NCBI GenBank assembly: GCA_017615375.1
Contig: JAGAAH010000163.1
Coordinates: 1-12,263 of the forward strand
Length of the DNA stretch: 12,263 nucleotides
Source: Lachnospiraceae bacterium
GTDB lineage: Bacteria; Bacillota; Clostridia; Lachnospirales; Lachnospiraceae
Reading direction: 5' to 3'
Below the pieces are notes generated by a model that saw only the letters and a list, made by a program, of their open reading frames with translations, was not told the DNA's origin and did no database searches. The position numbers were made by a program, and so were the translations under genes. Below, one piece after another: positions 5,221 through 12,130 of this stretch (the first letter of the stretch is position 1; the number at the start of each line of letters is the position of its first letter).

Positions 5221-6975
5221 TTACATCTGATCCTTGTTAACCTGTCTCTTAACATACTTTGTATGAAGAAGATGATGTGCCTTCTCTCCGCCCGGCTTGC
5301 CAAGATACTCATCATAGAGCTTCTTGATCTGTGGGTTATCCTGAGACTTTCTGTTCTTAGCATTCTTATCAATGTTGTAAAGAACTGAAGCTCTCTTAGC
5401 ACGAACGTCAACAGTATTTCTGATGTAACCAGGAACCTGAGGCTGTCCACCACCATTTACACAACCGCCAGGGCATCCCATGATCTCGATGAACTGATAA
5501 TCAGCTTCACCTGCTTTAACCTTGTCAAGTAACTCTCTTGCATTTGCAAGACCTGAAGCTACTGCAACCTTAACGTTAAGATCGCCTACCTGGTAAGCTG
5601 CTTCCTTGATTCCCTGTGTTCCACGAACATCATTGAAATCAATTGCGCCAAGTTCCTTACCTGTGATAACTTCAACAGCATAACGAAGAGCTGCTTCCAT
5701 AACACCACCGGTTGCACCGAAGATAACGCCTGCACCTGTGTACTCGCCCATTGGATCGTCAAAGCCTTCATCAGGAAGCTCGTTGAACTTAATACCTGAC
5801 TGCTTGATCATACGAGCAAGCTCACGTGTTGTAAGTGCAATATCAACATCCGGAACACCATTTGCAGCCTGATCGTCACGATTAATTTCGAACTTCTTAG
5901 CTGTACAAGGCATAACGGATACAACTACCATCTTCTCCTTCGGGATGCCAAGCTTCTCTGCAAGATAAGACTTAGCGATAGCACCGAACATCTGCTGAGG
6001 TGACTTGCAAGAAGAAAGATTCTCTGTCATATCAGGATAGTAATGCTCGCAGTACTTAACCCAACCAGGTGAACATGATGTGATAAGAGGTAACTTACCA
6101 CCATTCTTAATTCTCTCGATTAACTCTGTGCCTTCCTCTAAGATTGTAAGGTCAGCTGCAAAGTTGGTATCGAATACCTTATCGAATCCAAGACGACGAA
6201 GTGCTGCAACCATCTTGCCTTCTCCGTTGGTTCCGATTTCAGCGCCGAACTCTTCAGCGATAGCTGCTCTAACAGCCGGAGCTGTCTGAACAACTACGAA
6301 CTTATCAGGATCTGCAATTGCTGCAAAAGCATCCTTTGTGAAGTCCTTCTCATAAATAGCACCTGTAGGACATGCAGCGATACACTGACCACAGCTTACG
6401 CAGCTTGTCTCACCAAGTTCCATATCGAAGATCTGTCCAACATATGTGTTGAAACCTCTCTCGTTAGCACCGATAACACCTACACCCTGTGTCTTCTCGC
6501 AAGCTGCGATACAACGACGGCAGAGGATACACTTACTGTTATCACGTACCATATGAGCTGCAGAATCATCAATCTCGGATGCAGGCATAGCGCCCTGATA
6601 ACGAGCTGAATTATCTACACCATAATCCTTGCAAAGTGTCTGTAACTCGCAGTTACCTGAACGTACACAAGCAAGGCAGTCCTGTCTGTGAATTGAAAGA
6701 AGTAACTGTAATGTCTTCTTTCTTGATTCCATAACCTTTGGAGTATTGGTAAATACTTCCATACCCTCATTTACAGGGTATACACATGCAGTAACGAGTG
6801 TTCTTGCACCCTTTACTTCAACAACGCACATTCTACATGCGCCGATTTCGTTAATATCTTTTAAGAAACATAATGTCGGAATCTCGATATGTGCAAGTCT
6901 CGCAGCCTCTAAGATGGTGGAGCCTTCCGGAGCCGACACTTCAACATTATTAATCTTTAATGTAACATTTGCCAT
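5221..6975 (-). CDS. hydA: [FeFe] hydrogenase catalytic subunit (NADH-dependent, HydA/HndD type)
   Basis: This 584-residue protein (ATG numbering) makes H2 from protons at the H-cluster in the cytoplasm. Domain order is: a ferredoxin-like [2Fe-2S] domain (C36, C47, C50, C64); a His-Cys3 [4Fe-4S] site (H96, C100, C103, C109); two [4Fe-4S] ferredoxin clusters (C149/152/155/159 and C192/195/198/202); the H-cluster domain; and a small-subunit-like C-terminal region (about 520-575). H-cluster motifs are TSCSPGW (299-305), MPCTAKKFE (355-363) and EIMGCPGGCVNGGGQP (497-512), giving the four cysteine ligands C301, C356, C501 and C505. The residue after C301 is Ser, where CpI-type enzymes have the proton-relay Cys. 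The longest frame begins at a GTG (6990) directly after the hydB stop, but GGAGG lies in its first codons and fits the ATG at 6975. It is the last gene of hydC-hydB-hydA. Maturases HydE, HydF and HydG are not in the window. Confidence 0.95.
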   Translation of the reverse strand: MANVTLKINNVEVSAPEGSTILEAARLAHIEIPTLCFLKDINEIGACRMCVVEVKGARTLVTACVYPVNEGMEVFTNTPKVMESRKKTLQLLLSIHRQDCLACVRSGNCELQTLCKDYGVDNSARYQGAMPASEIDDSAAHMVRDNSKCILCRRCIAACEKTQGVGVIGANERGFNTYVGQIFDMELGETSCVSCGQCIAACPTGAIYEKDFTKDAFAAIADPDKFVVVQTAPAVRAAIAEEFGAEIGTNGEGKMVAALRRLGFDKVFDTNFAADLTILEEGTELIERIKNGGKLPLITSCSPGWVKYCEHYYPDMTENLSSCKSPQQMFGAIAKSYLAEKLGIPKEKMVVVSVMPCTAKKFEINRDDQAANGVPDVDIALTTRELARMIKQSGIKFNELPDEGFDDPMGEYTGAGVIFGATGGVMEAALRYAVEVITGKELGAIDFNDVRGTQGIKEAAYQVGDLNVKVAVASGLANARELLDKVKAGEADYQFIEIMGCPGGCVNGGGQPQVPGYIRNTVDVRAKRASVLYNIDKNAKNRKSQDNPQIKKLYDEYLGKPGGEKAHHLLHTKYVKRQVNKDQM

Positions 6976-6990
6976 TTTCGTTTCCTCCAC

Positions 6991-8874
6991 TTACTTCTTG
7001 CTGATTGCGCCAAACTTACAGTTATCCATACATGTACCGCACTTGATACACTTAGCTGTATCAATAACGTGTGGCTCTTTAAGTGTTCCTGTAATAGCGT
7101 TAACAGGACAATTTCTAGCACATAATGTACATCCCTTACACTTGGTAGGGTCAATTTCAAAGTTAAGAAGTGCCTTACATACTCCTGCAGGACATCTCTT
7201 CTCCTTGATATGTGCTTCGTACTCATGACGGAAATATCTTAATGTGGAAAGAACAGGGTTAGGAGCTGTCTGTCCGAGTCCGCAAAGAGCATTCTCTTTA
7301 ATGTAGTATGCTAATGACTCGAGCTCATCGAGATCGCTCATCTCGCCCTTGCCTTCTGTGATCTTGTCTAAGATCTCAAGCATTCTCTTGGTACCGACAC
7401 GGCATGGTGTACACTTACCGCAAGACTCATCTACAGTAAACTGTAAGAAGAACTTAGCGATATCAACCATACAGTTATCTTCATCCATTACGATAAGTCC
7501 GCCGGAACCCATCATGGATCCGATAGCAATTAAGTTATCGTAATCAATCGGTACATCAAAGTGCTCTGCAGGGATACATCCGCCGGACGGACCACCTGTC
7601 TGAGCTGCCTTAAACTTCTTGCCGTTAGGAACGCCGCCACCGATATCTTCAACAACTGTTCTAAGTGTTGTTCCCATAGGAATCTCAACAAGACCTGTGT
7701 TATTAATCTTACCGCCGAGAGCGAATACCTTGGTACCCTTGCTCTTCTCTGTACCCATGGATGCGAACCACTGTGGTCCGTTTAAGATAATCTGTGGAAT
7801 ATTAGCCCATGTCTCAACGTTGTTAAGAATGGTTGGCTTTCCAAATAATCCCTTAACTGCAGGGAATGGTGGTCTTGGACGAGGCTCACCACGATTTCCT
7901 TCGATAGAAGTCATAAGAGCTGTCTCTTCACCACATACGAACGCACCTGCACCAAGACGAAGATCGATATCGAAGCAGAAATCTGTTCCGAATACGTTCT
8001 TACCAAGCATACCTGCTTCTCTTGCCTGTGCGATAGCTATCTTTAATCTTTCAACTGCGATCGGGTACTCAGCACGTACATAAATGTAACCCTGTGTAGC
8101 TCCGATAGCATAACCTGCGATTGACATAGCCTCAAGTACTACGTGTGGATCTCCTTCAAGTACGGAACGATCCATGAATGCACCCGGGTCTCCCTCGTCG
8201 GCATTACAGCAAACATACTTCTGTACGTTTCCTCTGTTGCCCGATGCAAACTTCCACTTAAGACCTGTAGGGAATCCTGCACCACCACGGCCTCTAAGAC
8301 CGGAGTCGATCATAAGCTGGATTACCTCGTCAGGAGTCATCTCTGTCAATACCTTACCTAATGCCTGATATCCGCCTGTACCGATGTACTCGTTGATATC
8401 TTCAGGATTGATAACACCACAGTTACGAAGTGCTATACGATGCTGCTTGGTATAGAAATCAGACTCTCTATATGTCTTGGTAACACCGTTATCTGTCTCT
8501 CTATAGATAAGACGATCAACCGGCTTACCACCCTTAATATGCTCTTCAACTACTTCATGAACATCTTCAGGCTTAACCTGGGAGTAAAATACTCCATCAG
8601 GATATACGACCATGATAGGTCCCATAGCACAAAGACCGTGACAACCTGTCTTAACTACTGCAACTTCGTTGTCAAGGCCGTTTTTCTTTAACTCTTCTTC
8701 TAAATTAGCAATTATCTTGCCGCTGTCGGATGATGTACATCCTGTACCGGCACAAACCAATACGTGATAACGATACTTGCCGTCTCCACCCTTATGCTCT
8801 GCGAAATGTGTACGGGTTTCGATTCTATCAAGCATGCTCTCACGGACAGTTTTTAACTCTTCTAATGTCTTCAT
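6991..8874 (-). CDS. hydB: Hydrogenase NADH-binding flavoprotein subunit (HydB/HndC, NuoF-like)
   Basis: This 627-residue subunit takes electrons from NADH via FMN and passes them to HydA. In order it has: an N-terminal thioredoxin-like [2Fe-2S] domain (C41, C46, C78, C82); the NuoF-like FMN/NADH core with GRGGAGFPTGLKW (195-207), NADEGDPGAFMDR (224-236) and GAGAFVCGEETAL (308-320); an SLBB region (about 380-460); the N3-type [4Fe-4S] site SCGKCTPCR (484-492) with C531; and two C-terminal [4Fe-4S] ferredoxin clusters (C579/582/585/589 and C609/612/615/619). The extra N- and C-terminal iron-sulphur domains separate it from plain complex I NuoF and are typical of electron-bifurcating or NAD(P)-linked hydrogenases. 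The ATG has GGAGG six bases upstream. It follows hydC after a 101-base gap, and its stop directly abuts the hydA leader. The sequence alone cannot show whether ferredoxin is a co-substrate. Confidence 0.95.
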   Translation of the reverse strand: MKTLEELKTVRESMLDRIETRTHFAEHKGGDGKYRYHVLVCAGTGCTSSDSGKIIANLEEELKKNGLDNEVAVVKTGCHGLCAMGPIMVVYPDGVFYSQVKPEDVHEVVEEHIKGGKPVDRLIYRETDNGVTKTYRESDFYTKQHRIALRNCGVINPEDINEYIGTGGYQALGKVLTEMTPDEVIQLMIDSGLRGRGGAGFPTGLKWKFASGNRGNVQKYVCCNADEGDPGAFMDRSVLEGDPHVVLEAMSIAGYAIGATQGYIYVRAEYPIAVERLKIAIAQAREAGMLGKNVFGTDFCFDIDLRLGAGAFVCGEETALMTSIEGNRGEPRPRPPFPAVKGLFGKPTILNNVETWANIPQIILNGPQWFASMGTEKSKGTKVFALGGKINNTGLVEIPMGTTLRTVVEDIGGGVPNGKKFKAAQTGGPSGGCIPAEHFDVPIDYDNLIAIGSMMGSGGLIVMDEDNCMVDIAKFFLQFTVDESCGKCTPCRVGTKRMLEILDKITEGKGEMSDLDELESLAYYIKENALCGLGQTAPNPVLSTLRYFRHEYEAHIKEKRCPAGVCKALLNFEIDPTKCKGCTLCARNCPVNAITGTLKEPHVIDTAKCIKCGTCMDNCKFGAISKK

Positions 8875-8975
8875 TTTTAACCTCCATAAAAGTTTTCATT
8901 TGTACGAATCCTTATCTCACCCTAATACGGGCGCCCCCAATACGTAAACGTCAAAATGTCAAACGTTGACTACAA

Positions 8976-9467
8976 TTAGTTATACTTCTCAAGGATTCCT
9001 TTTACCTGATCCACTGTGATACGACCATATACATCGTCGTTAACGAGCATAACCGGTGCAAGACCACAAGCTCCTACACAACGGCAGGTATCCAAAGAAA
9101 ACTTTCCATCAGGTGTGCATTCGCCATCGCCAATGCCAAGAATCTTCTGAATTTCTTCAAAGACAGGTCCCGAACCCTTAACATAACAAGCTGTTCCGAG
9201 ACATACTGAAACCTTATAGGTTCCCTTCGGATTAAGATTGAACTGTGCATAGAATGTTGCAACACCGTATACCTTCTCAGCCGGTATACGTAATTCATCA
9301 GAAATTATCTTCTGAACTTCATAAGGCAGATAACCATAGATGTCCTGTGCTCTCTGCATGATAGGCATAAGGCAACCAGGTGTATCACGTAATTCTGCGA
9401 TTACTTCAAGCAGCTGCTTTTCCTGCTCTTTTGTACCCTTAAATGGGACTCCCGCTTTTTTACTCAC
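8976..9467 (-). CDS. hydC: Hydrogenase [2Fe-2S] subunit (HydC/HndA, NuoE-like)
   Basis: This 163-residue thioredoxin-fold subunit shuttles electrons near the flavin of HydB in NADH-linked hydrogenases. An N-terminal helical part (about 13-75, including MPIMQRAQDIYGYLP and VYGVATFYAQF, the NuoE signature) precedes the thioredoxin-like domain. The [2Fe-2S] ligands are C89 and C94 (CLGTAC) and C130 and C134 (CVGAC); C128 is an additional cysteine. Length is normal for the family. The start codon is GTG (9465-9467) with a strong AGGAGG (9474-9479) about six bases upstream; no in-frame ATG nearby fits. It is the first gene of the hydrogenase operon, so the promoter, Rex-like site and leader hairpin at 9498-9555 control all three subunits. 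Confidence 0.95.
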   Translation of the reverse strand: MSKKAGVPFKGTKEQEKQLLEVIAELRDTPGCLMPIMQRAQDIYGYLPYEVQKIISDELRIPAEKVYGVATFYAQFNLNPKGTYKVSVCLGTACYVKGSGPVFEEIQKILGIGDGECTPDGKFSLDTCRCVGACGLAPVMLVNDDVYGRITVDQVKGILEKYN

Positions 9468-9497
9468 GTTTGACCTCCTACAATATTTGAAATTAGG

Positions 9498-9521
9498 CGC
9501 ACTTGTCCCTATACAAGTGCG
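9498..9521 (-). other. Perfect inverted repeat at the predicted 5' end of the hyd mRNA
   Basis: The arms CGCACTTGT (9513-9521 on the minus strand) and ACAAGTGCG (9498-9506) are perfectly complementary over 9 bp around a 6-base centre. It lies between the predicted start of transcription and the hydC ribosome binding site, and is not followed by a T-run, so it is not a terminator. It may be a 5'-protective or regulatory hairpin, or a dyad operator. Confidence 0.7.
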
Positions 9522-9536
9522 TTAATATTGTAACAC
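9519..9536 (-). promoter_or_regulatory. Rex-like operator overlapping the hydC -10 box
   Basis: The minus strand reads GTGTTACAATATTAACGC. Against the known Rex consensus TTGTTAA-N4-TTAACAA it matches 10 of 14 fixed positions, with a clean GTTA-N6-TAAC dyad. Rex is a repressor released by NADH, and hydrogenase genes are known targets in clostridia. The site covers the -10 box, the expected place for repression. The consensus is AT-rich, so chance similarity is possible. Confidence 0.5.
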
Positions 9537-9555
9537 TTTCCATTCACGAATACAA
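9527..9555 (-). promoter_or_regulatory. Promoter of the hydC-hydB-hydA operon
   Basis: On the minus strand TTGTAT (9550-9555) is followed after exactly 17 bases by TACAAT (9527-9532), with an extended TGn element in front of the -10 (TGTTACAAT). Transcription would start near 9520, at the first base of the 9498-9521 hairpin, leaving a leader of about 53 nt. Confidence 0.6.
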
Positions 9556-9645
9556 CACATTTATTATAGGTAAATGCATTTTCTTTCAATAGGCAAATAT
9601 TAATCCGATAAAGGCTTTTTTTACCTTATAATTATATGTTTTTTA

Positions 9646-9674
9646 TTGCAGAGTACCCCAAACGGTGATAAGAT
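9646..9674 (+). promoter_or_regulatory. Possible promoter of tdh-kbl
   Basis: TTGCAG (9646-9651) is followed after 17 bases by TAAGAT (9669-9674), with an extended TG at 9666-9667. Transcription would start near 9681, just before the leader hairpin. A perfect TATAAT at 9627-9632 is an alternative, but it has neither a -35 box nor an extended element. Confidence 0.4.
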
Positions 9675-9693
9675 AAGACTGATGTGGTTTTAG

Positions 9694-9726
9694 AAATTGC
9701 GAAAGCTTCAATGAAGCGAGGCAATT
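9694..9726 (+). other. Nested stem-loop in the tdh leader
   Basis: The outer helix AATTGC/GCAATT (9695-9700 with 9721-9726) encloses an asymmetric internal loop (GAAA opposite GAG) and an inner helix GCTTC/GAAGC (9705-9709 with 9713-9717) capped by AAT. It is not followed by a T-run and lies 45 bases before the tdh start. I cannot match it to a riboswitch class that I know; it lacks the glycine riboswitch core. Confidence 0.5.
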
Positions 9727-9770
9727 CGTATAAGTCATAAATGTTAATAATATAAGGGGGCTTTTAAGCT

Positions 9771-10802
9771 ATGATGATGGATGCCATCGTTAAGCCTACC
9801 GCAGGTCCGGGTCTTGAGCTTCGTAAAGTTGAGAAGCCAACTCCGGGTCCGGGTGAGGTGCTTATTAAGATTCACAAAACAGCTATTTGTGGTACAGACG
9901 TACATATCTACGATTGGAACGACTGGTCCAAGCAGCACATTAAACCGCCTATGACAATAGGTCATGAATATGTTGGTGAGATTGCTGAACTTGGTGCTAA
10001 TGTTACAGGTTATACCGTAGGACAGCGTGTAACGGGCGAAGGTCACATCACATGTGGTCGTTGCCGCAACTGCCGTTCCGGTAATATCCAGTGGTGCAAG
10101 GACACCAACAGTGTAGGTGTAGACAGAAACGGTGCTTTCGCAGAGTACCTTTGCATTCCTGCAACCAACGTGATCGCTATCGATCCTTCTCTTGACGAGA
10201 ATGTCGTAGCTATGTTTGATGCTGTAGGTAATGCTACTCATACAGCTTTAATGTATAATCTTGTCGGTGAAGACGTACTTATTACAGGTGCCGGTCCAAT
10301 CGGTATCATCGCCGTTGCAATCGCTAAGTATGCAGGTGCTAAGTCAGTTACAATCACCGATATCAATGATATAAGACTTGAACTCGCCAAGAAGATGGGC
10401 GCTGATAAGGTAGTTAATACAATGACTCAGGATCTTCACGCAACAATGAAGGAACTCGGCATTCAGGAAGGCTTCGATGTAGGTCTTGAAATGTCAGGAG
10501 CAGGTCCTGCACTTAATCAGATGCTTACCGTTATGAGAAACGGTGGTAAGATAAGCTTACTCGGTCTTGGTAACGCTCCTATCAATGTAGATATGAACCT
10601 TATCATTGGTAAGGGTCTTACATTACAGGGTATCTACGGACGTAAGCTCGATAACTGGTATCAGATGTCCGCTATGGTTAAGGGCGGTCTCGATCTTACA
10701 CCTGCCATTACTCATCACTTCCATTACACAGAGTTCGAGAAGGGCTTTGAGGCAATGCACAGCGGTAAGTCAGGTAAGGTTATTCTTGATTGGACAAAAT
10801 AG
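9771..10802 (+). CDS. tdh: L-threonine 3-dehydrogenase
   Basis: This 343-residue, zinc-dependent medium-chain dehydrogenase oxidises L-threonine to 2-amino-3-ketobutyrate with NAD+. Catalytic zinc residues are visible at C40 (AICGTD) and H65-E66 (GHE). The structural zinc site is C95, C98, C101, C109 (CGRCRNCRSGNIQWC). The Rossmann glycine motif GAGPIG is at 173-178, and the acidic ITDIND (195-200) after the second strand favours NAD+ over NADP+. TAICGTDVHIYDWN (37-50) is characteristic of Tdh rather than other alcohol dehydrogenases. Length is that of E. coli Tdh, about 341. Three ATG codons stand in a row (9771, 9774, 9777); AAGGGGG (9754-9760) best serves the first. The next gene, kbl, uses the product, so the pair is a threonine-to-glycine pathway. 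A structured leader precedes it. Confidence 0.95.
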   Translation: MMMDAIVKPTAGPGLELRKVEKPTPGPGEVLIKIHKTAICGTDVHIYDWNDWSKQHIKPPMTIGHEYVGEIAELGANVTGYTVGQRVTGEGHITCGRCRNCRSGNIQWCKDTNSVGVDRNGAFAEYLCIPATNVIAIDPSLDENVVAMFDAVGNATHTALMYNLVGEDVLITGAGPIGIIAVAIAKYAGAKSVTITDINDIRLELAKKMGADKVVNTMTQDLHATMKELGIQEGFDVGLEMSGAGPALNQMLTVMRNGGKISLLGLGNAPINVDMNLIIGKGLTLQGIYGRKLDNWYQMSAMVKGGLDLTPAITHHFHYTEFEKGFEAMHSGKSGKVILDWTK

Positions 10803-10849
10803 GTAGAGCTTTTACCTAATAATAATATAATTTGGGAGGATTTACTCAA

Positions 10850-12064
10850 ATGAAAACAGCTTATGAAGCTTTTAAAGCAACATTAGATGAAATCAAAGCT
10901 TCCGGTACTTATAAGGAAGAGCGTATCATCACAACACCTCAGAAGTCCCGTATCGATACTACGGTTGCCAAGGGTGTAGTTAACATGTGTGCCAACAACT
11001 ATCTTGGCCTTTCCAACAACCCTCGTCTTATGGAGGCTGCAAAGAAAAGCTATGATAAGTGGGGATTCGGACTTTCTTCAGTTCGTTTCATCTGCGGTAC
11101 TCAGGAAATCCACAAAGAATTAGAGAGAAAAATTGCTGATTTCGTTGGTATGGAAGATGCAATTCTTTACTCATCCTGCTTCGATGCTAACGGCGGTCTT
11201 TTCGAGACCCTCCTTACAGCAGAAGACGCAATTATCTCTGACGAATTAAACCATGCATCAATTATCGACGGTGTTCGTCTTTGCAAGGCTCAGAGATATC
11301 GTTATAAGAACAACAACATGGAAGACTTGGAAGTTCAGTTAAAGGATGCACGTGCTAAGGGCTGCAAGAAGATTATGATTGCAACCGACGGTGTATTCTC
11401 AATGGACGGATATATCGCTAACCTTAAGGGTATCTGCGATCTCGCTGATAAGTATGATGCTCTTGTAATGGTTGATGATTCTCATGCAGTAGGTTTCATG
11501 GGCGAGCATGGCCGTGGAACTGCAGAGTACTGTGGTGTTATGGGACGTGTAGACGTTATCACAGGTACATTCGGTAAGGCAATGGGAGGAGCTTCCGGCG
11601 GATATACAGCTGCTCGTAAGGAGATTATCGACATCCTTCGTCAGAGAAGCCGTCCATACCTCTTCTCCAACTCTCTTGCTCCTGCAATCTGCGCAGCTAC
11701 AATTGAGACAATCGACATGTTAAACGAGTCAACCGCTCTTCGTGACAAGGTTCACGAGAACGCTCAGTACTTCCGTAAGGAAATGGAGAAGCACGGCTTC
11801 GATATGCTTCCTGGTGAGCATCCAATCGTTCCTGTTATGCTCTACGATCCTGTAGTTGCTAACAAGTTCGCTAACAGAATGCTTGAGAAGGGCGTATACG
11901 TAGTAGGCTTCTGCTATCCGGTAGTTCCTAAGGGACGTGACCGTGTTCGTACACAGATTTCTGCAGGTCATACCAAGGAAGATCTTGATTTCGCAGTAAA
12001 GTGCTTCGCAGAAGTAAAGGAAGAAATGGCTGACGAATTAGCAAAGGCTGCAGCTAACAAATAA
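10850..12064 (+). CDS. kbl: Glycine C-acetyltransferase (2-amino-3-ketobutyrate CoA ligase)
   Basis: This 404-residue PLP enzyme of the alpha-oxoamine synthase family cleaves 2-amino-3-ketobutyrate with CoA to glycine and acetyl-CoA. The PLP lysine is K243 in [13 protein letters not shown] (239-251). D209 and H212 in MVDDSHAVG (207-215), and H135 in DELNHASI (131-138), are further cofactor-site residues. [14 protein letters not shown] (45-58) and [10 protein letters not shown] (83-92) are family signatures that distinguish it from a generic aminotransferase. Length is close to E. coli Kbl (398). The longest frame starts at a TTG (10832), but GGGAGG sits at its first codons and serves the ATG at 10850. 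It follows tdh by 47 bases and is closed by the terminator at 12091-12124. Known relatives work as dimers in the cytosol and shield an unstable intermediate passed from Tdh. Confidence 0.95.
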   Translation: MKTAYEAFKATLDEIKASGTYKEERIITTPQKSRIDTTVAKGVVNMCANNYLGLSNNPRLMEAAKKSYDKWGFGLSSVRFICGTQEIHKELERKIADFVGMEDAILYSSCFDANGGLFETLLTAEDAIISDELNHASIIDGVRLCKAQRYRYKNNNMEDLEVQLKDARAKGCKKIMIATDGVFSMDGYIANLKGICDLADKYDALVMVDDSHAVGFMGEHGRGTAEYCGVMGRVDVITGTFGKAMGGASGGYTAARKEIIDILRQRSRPYLFSNSLAPAICAATIETIDMLNESTALRDKVHENAQYFRKEMEKHGFDMLPGEHPIVPVMLYDPVVANKFANRMLEKGVYVVGFCYPVVPKGRDRVRTQISAGHTKEDLDFAVKCFAEVKEEMADELAKAAANK

Positions 12065-12090
12065 TTCAATTAAGTCAATACAAATAAACA

Positions 12091-12124
12091 AAAAAGGAAT
12101 AGCCAATGGCTATTCCTTTTTTTA
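12091..12124. terminator. Bidirectional terminator between kbl and the convergent HTH gene
   Basis: AAAAAGGAATAGCC (12091-12104) pairs perfectly with GGCTATTCCTTTTT (12108-12121) around a 3-base AAT loop. It has a T-run on the plus strand and an A-run before the stem, which is a T-run on the minus strand. It therefore serves kbl from the left and the helix-turn-helix gene from the right, whose stop codon is 7 bases away. Confidence 0.93.
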
Positions 12125-12130
12125 TTCTTA

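Noticed and set aside
6976..6990. Longer hydA starting at GTG (6990)
   Set aside because: The GGAGG needed for translation falls inside its first codons, and the ATG at 6975 begins the normal family N-terminus.
7619..8083. 154-codon plus-strand frame opposite hydB
   Set aside because: It is antisense to a strongly conserved coding region, has no Shine-Dalgarno, and its translation resembles no protein family.
8914..8960. Internal promoter from the TTGACA/TTGACG copies between hydC and hydB
   Set aside because: No acceptable -10 box lies 15-19 bases downstream of either copy; the region is G-rich there.
9627..9632. Perfect TATAAT on the plus strand as the tdh -10 box
   Set aside because: It has no recognisable -35 at 16-18 bases and no extended TG. 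It lies in AT-rich DNA where chance matches are frequent; kept only as an alternative.
9681..9770. Glycine or other known riboswitch in the tdh leader
   Set aside because: The leader is short and I see none of the conserved core of the glycine class; only a nested hairpin can be supported.
9744..10241. 165-codon minus-strand frame opposite tdh
   Set aside because: It is a shadow of the tdh codon pattern, with no ribosome binding site or promoter.
10832..10849. Longer kbl starting at TTG (10832)
   Set aside because: It would encode its own Shine-Dalgarno (GGGAGG). The ATG at 10850 matches the usual start of the enzyme.
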